NCBI GenBank assembly: GCA_947561585.1
Contig: CANNZV010000120.1
Location: 434,001-498,000, forward strand
Length of the DNA: 64,000 nucleotides
Reading direction: 5' to 3'
Origin: Caprella mutica
Taxonomy: Eukaryota; Arthropoda; Malacostraca; Amphipoda; Caprellidae
Shown here: in pieces, positions 39,301 to 45,300 of the stretch
Layout: each line of letters starts with the position of its first letter
Numbering within the stretch: position 1 is the first letter of the stretch
Translations under genes and position numbers: made by a program
The notes under the pieces: model-generated
What the model was told of the DNA's origin: nothing
Database searches by the model: none
Seen by the model: the letters and a program-made list of their open reading frames with translations, nothing else

Positions 39301-42300
39301 ATGCTAGGGAAGAGGTAAACGCTAGGGATGGGGTAAATGCTAGGGATGGGGTAAATGCTAGGGATGGGGTAAATGCTAGGGATGGGGTAAATGCTAGGGA
39401 TGAGGTGAAGAATTATTATGATGGGGCTTAAACAAATAATTCATTTAAAATGGTGAAACTATTGAAATGCAAATTTTATATATTTTTTTACGTATATGCA
39501 TATATTTCAGTTTATTCATTTGTTTTCGGTTTACTTTTATTAGATTTATTTTTATACATTTATTTCACTTTCGTACTTTATATTTCCATATATTTTGTTT
39601 TCAGTCTAGTTTTATTAGTTTCAGTTCCATACATTTATTCCGGTGCATTCATACCTTTATTTGTTACATAGAAATGAGAAAAATACAACAGTACAATTTC
39701 AAAGAACATTTTGGTGGGGTGTTTAACAGACTACATTCTAGTAGTAAATTCTCACTGAAACCTACAAAGTAATTTCAAAATGAAATATGACTCTAATGGT
39801 CAGAAGTTTCATTTTGGCTTAGGGAGGAAAATTAAAAACAATACGTCGAAGGGAAATTTCTGGTGGATATTATTCGGATTAAATATTATTAAATAGAGCG
39901 ATTGATTGATGTTTGTAAACTCTTAATTACAGATTAACTCCTGAATAGAAGCATAATGCAATAGTGTTGCCATAAAAAATAAAAAGAGAGAAATAAAAAC
40001 AGTGAAGTGAATTCATAAAAAAGTTCCCATCAGTTTGCATCAGTATCGGTGACAGAGCTCATGAATGCAAAGAAGCTACTCTGTGTTTATAGCAACCTTT
40101 ACGCATACACGTGTACTGCGATCACGAATGAAAGAAGAAAAGGAAGAGGTGATATAAAGGACGAACGTGGTGAAAAATGTAGAACTAATAATGCTAGAAT
40201 CAATAGGAATATCGATCGTACTGACTTTTTACAAAATATAAAAAAGATACTCCTAATAATTTATCATAAGTCTCTGATTTATTTTTGATTCAAAATTGCT
40301 ATGATATTATTTTATCTTTTTAAAAATGCCCCAAAATCTCCAGATCTCCAGCTCAAACAGTTTTATGGATAAAGAGTCAGACTCTCACCTTGTACTTAGT
40401 CAGTGCGTAGATGTGTCAGACACTCACCTTGTACTTAGTCAGTGCGTAGATGTGTCAGACACTCACCTTGTAGTTAGTCAGTGCGTAGATGTGTCAGACA
40501 CTCACCTTGTACTTAGTCAGTGCGTAGATGTGTCAGACACTCACCTTGTACTTAGTCAGTGCGTAGATGTGTCAGACACTCACCTTGTAGTTAGTCAGTG
40601 CGTAGATGTGTCAGACACTCACCTTGTACTTAGTCAGTGTGTAGATGTGTCAGACACTCACCTTGTACTTAGTCAGTGCGTAGATGTGTCAGACACTCAC
40701 CTTGTACTTAGTCAGTGCGTAGATGTGTCAGACACTCACCTTGTACTTAGTCAGTGTGTAGATATGTCAGACACTCACCTTGTACTTAGTCAGTGTGTAG
40801 ATGTGTCAGACACTCACCTTGTACTTAGTCAGTGCGTAGATGTGTCAGACACTCACCTTGTACTTAGTCAGTGCGTAGATGTGTCAGACACTCACCTTGT
40901 AGTTAGTCAGTGCGTAGATGTGTCAGACACTCACCTTGTACTTAGTCAGTGTGTAGATGTGTCAGACACTCACCTTGTACTTAGTCAGTGTGTAGATGTG
41001 TCAGACACTCACCTTGTACTTAGTCAGTGCGTAGATGTGTCAGACACTCACCTTGTACTTAGTCAGTGCGTAGATGTGTCAGACACTCACCTTGTACTTA
41101 GTCAGTGCGTAGATGTGTCAGACACTCACCTTGTACTTAGTCAGTGCGTAGATGTGTCAGACACTCACCTTGTACTTAGTCATTGCGTAGATGTGTCAGA
41201 CACTCACCTTGTACTTAGTCAGTGCGTAGATGTGTCAGACACTCACCTTGTAGTTAGTCAGTGCGTAGATGTGTCAGACACTCACCTTGTACTTAGTCAG
41301 TGCGTAGATGTGTCAGACACTCACCTTGTACTTAGTCAGTGCGTAGATGTGTCAGACACTCACCTTGTACTTAGTCATTGCGTAGATGTGTCAGACACTC
41401 ACCTTGTACTTAGTCAGTGCGTAGATGTGTCAGACACTCACCTTGTAGTTAGTCAGTGCGTAGATGTGTCAGACACTCACCTTGTACTTAGTCAGTGCGT
41501 AGATGTGTCAGACACTCACCTTGTACTTAGTCAGTGCGTAGATGTGTCAGACACTCACCTTGTACTTAGTCAGTGCGTAGATGTGTCAGACACTCACCTT
41601 GTAGTTAGTCAGTGCGTAGATGTGTCAGACACTCACCTTGTAGTTAGTCAGTGCGTAGATGTGTCAGACACTCACCTTGTACTTAGTCATTGCGTAGATG
41701 TGTCAGACACTCACCTTGTACTTAGTCAGTGCGTAGATGTGTCAGACACTCACCTTGTAGTTAGTCAGTGCGTAGATGTGTCAGACACTCACCTTGTACT
41801 TAGTCAGTGCGTAGATGTGTCAGACACTCACCTTGTACTTAGTCAGTGCGTAGATGTGTCAGACACTCACCTTGTACTTAGTCATTGCGTAGATGTGTCA
41901 GACACTCACCTTGTACTTAGTCAGTGCGTAGATGTGTCAGACACTCACCTTGTAGTTAGTCAGTGCGTAGATGTGTCAGACACTCACCTTGTACTTAGTC
42001 AGTGCGTAGATGTGTCAGACACTCACCTTGTACTTAGTCAGTGCGTAGATGTGTCAGACACTCACCTTGTACTTAGTCAGTGCGTAGATGTGTCAGACAC
42101 TCACCTTGTAGTTAGTCAGTGCGTAGATGTGTCAGACACTCACCTTGTAGTTAGTCAGTGCGTAGATGTGTCAGACACTCACCTTGTACTTAGTCAGTGC
42201 GTAGATGTGTTTGTTGTTTGTTGCAAATTTCATATCTTTGAGAATAGCATTTCCTGGATCCACTGCCACACTCTTGTAAACCACTGCGTTATCGGGGGAT

Positions 42301-45300
42301 TCTAGAAGAACCTGAAATGAAAATGTACATTGTTTAATCAACTGTTGGTGGTAAAGTAAATTATCATCATGAATTTCTAGTTAACATGATTCTTATTTCA
42401 CAACCCATATTAAATGTAATGATTTAATTGAGAAAATCAGTCTGAATGTAAAACTCTCTCAGAAACTACGGTCGCCACCCAGAACGCAGTATGGCAGCTG
42501 TAAAAAATGGTCATTATAAATAGTATTTACTGTGAATTCAGAATTGTATTGAATAACCACTGCTGTAATTCAGTAAATGATCTAAAAGAGTTGCAATTGT
42601 GTTTTTTGCAGACAATTTTCTTCACAAAAGTACACTTTCCTCTCATCCTCTAAAACAATTCTCTTTGGAAAACTTCAAAAGATAATTTCCACAAACTAAC
42701 TCAAGTCCATCATTTGAAACATTTAGCGTCCGGTGTTCTGTCAATGGAGATGGATGACCCCTTTGGGAGAAAAGGAGTCAGGTGTTCTTTAGGATAGGGT
42801 GATGATGGAGACGAAAACTTATTTAATATAAAAGAAGAGTCCATTGTATTTCTAGATCTACTAAATCCATGATTGATTGCTCATCATTATGATATATAAC
42901 TGATGGGAAAAATGTAATAATCTACAATATGGAAATATTCTACAGTAAAGTACAAAGGAAATGGAAGAACCAAGAGATTTCACGGGTGACTGATTCGATA
43001 TTTGTCAGAGGGAGAATCCTTGTAGTTTCTGCACCATAAAGCCATCAGTCTAAGAACCAATGACAGCTGTAACATCGTAAGAGCAAGCTAACATCCCATA
43101 GGAGTACAGGACTCTTTGACTCCAAAATATTACACCTATGAGAGATAAAAAAGATCACCTCAGTTCACTTCCCGGGATTAATATCACAGGCTCTCTGGAT
43201 TTGAAGTACGGGGAAAGGTACAATCAATCAAAATGGAGAAGTGGAGTTTGTATTCAAAAAAGTTATTTATTCGAAAGGGGGTGTGAGGTTACATGAACGG
43301 ATTACAGTCGAGGAAAATCCTGTGAGTTACACAGTTTCACGGTAACGACATCGAAGTATTTTGTTACTCCTATTGAATTTAATAAACTGTTATGATATGA
43401 TAAATTACCAATATAAATAACTTGACAATAATTCACATAAAAGAAATCATTCAATACCTTTTGAAGTGAAAGGAATAAATCATTTACTGAGTGCTATTCA
43501 CCACGTCGTTTTATCGTCGATAGATATACATTATAAATATGTACTAGAATGGCATACGCATAATAAGAAGGAGCTGGTCTAGTCTATTTTTAGAGACTGA
43601 ATCATAATTACAAAAATAGGAGGATATTGATGAACACATGAGGGAATATTAAAAATTACTTAAGATAAAAGATTGAATCAAAGAGACATTGGGGGAATAT
43701 GGCAATTACGGCAACAAAAGACTGAACGGAAAAAGAGAATAGCGAAGATGGTTCTCCCTCTGTGCTAATATGATTACTCTCGTTTCTTTGATGGAAGAAC
43801 TTGTGTTAGTTATCGAGAGTGGTTCCTTCTAGAGGTTCTACTGTATTGTTCACAGTGATTTGATGGTCAGAAACAGAAGGGAAGAAAGTGGGATGTTTCA
43901 TGACAAAAAAACTGAGATGGGAGTAGGTGCTATAATAGAGTGAAGATCGGTTTGCATTTATCGTTCTCGAGAGTTTATCATTACAATCAGACATTTTATT
44001 ATAGAAGTAGACAATAAATGAGATTTATTATGACGAGATAAAATAAGAAAGAATAATTAAGTAACTAGACAGGTTAAGAAATGGTAGTTACCTTTTTAAT
44101 TGTCCCATGACTTGTAGCCATGAAGGCAACTGAATGGGCCCCCGCGGAAGTAGCGATAACAGAAGTGACAAGAGAATCGTTCAGAGCCAGTGATGCCGTT
44201 GTCCTAAGAGGGGTAGATCCTGAAATCTTGAGACCGACTTCACAGAAATCTCTGATATTATGCGACCGATCTGCTGGACACTTGCCGTCCATAAGTATTC
44301 CAGAAATGTATTCCATGCTTCTAAATTTTCTAGATCCGTTGAAGCACATATGAATGTTCTCGTCGAAAATCTCGTCAATCTGTTTAACAGAATAAGCACA
44401 CACGGCGGTTGCCTTCTGCGGGTTGTTACTGTGACCAACAGATTCCGAGAAAGCAGCGATCATCACTTTGTCTCCTCTGGAAATGCCCATTCTACGGGCT
44501 AAGTCATCGCCTGCTTCAAAAATAGTAGCATCTTGAACTAGATTGTAGTAGGTTTTATCTCTTCCGTGACATTCGAAGGTTATTTCCGTGTAAGAATCAT
44601 AATTTTCATCGCTGACGCATATTCTAGACATTCTGCTTATGTAGCCCGATTCATCTTGACCAGGAAGGTGAGATTTCTTTTGCACTGTGACGAAGTAGAC
44701 GTAGTTCGATGCATAAAATCCATAGACGTAATTAACAAGAAAGTGATCACGAACCTTAACATCTATTGTTAGTAAAGAATGCTCAGAAAATGTATATTTG
44801 GATAAATCCAGATTAACTAAATTTCTAGTTGACAAAGCAGGCACATCATGTCTGTAGTTGCCTAATCCAGTGTAAGTAACTCCTATATACAAAGCAGGTT
44901 CAGATATTCCAAAGGTGCTGTAACGTTCCGGTCCTACAAATGCGAATGTCGAGGAGTAGGGATCATTTGCTGCGACCGCTTTGGGGATGAACTCCTTGTG
45001 GACGGATATGTTACCCCGCCTGTAGGTATCACAAGCACCTTGTGAAACAGATCCACACGCTATGATTGAGTCTGTGGACGATGCAATGACTAGAACCTTA
45101 TTGTAGTTGTTGGTGAGGGATTTGACAATGTCGTTGTTACAACCTGAAGCATGACAACCATGCGAATCTAGTCTGGGACCTGTCACCACTTGGTTGATAG
45201 GTTTCATAGTGGCTCCATCCAACTGATATAACCTATTCACAGCTCCCAAATAAATATCTTCATTAGCGTAATCTACAGCGATATGATTTAATATATGACT

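Noticed and set aside
40326..42305. 659-codon plus-strand open frame ([13 protein letters not shown] repeats)
   Set aside because: Antisense to exon 2 and its 39-bp array; the unit is a multiple of three without stops.
44120..44772. Plus-strand frames opposite the Sema exon
   Set aside because: Shadows of the plexin exon without recognisable content.
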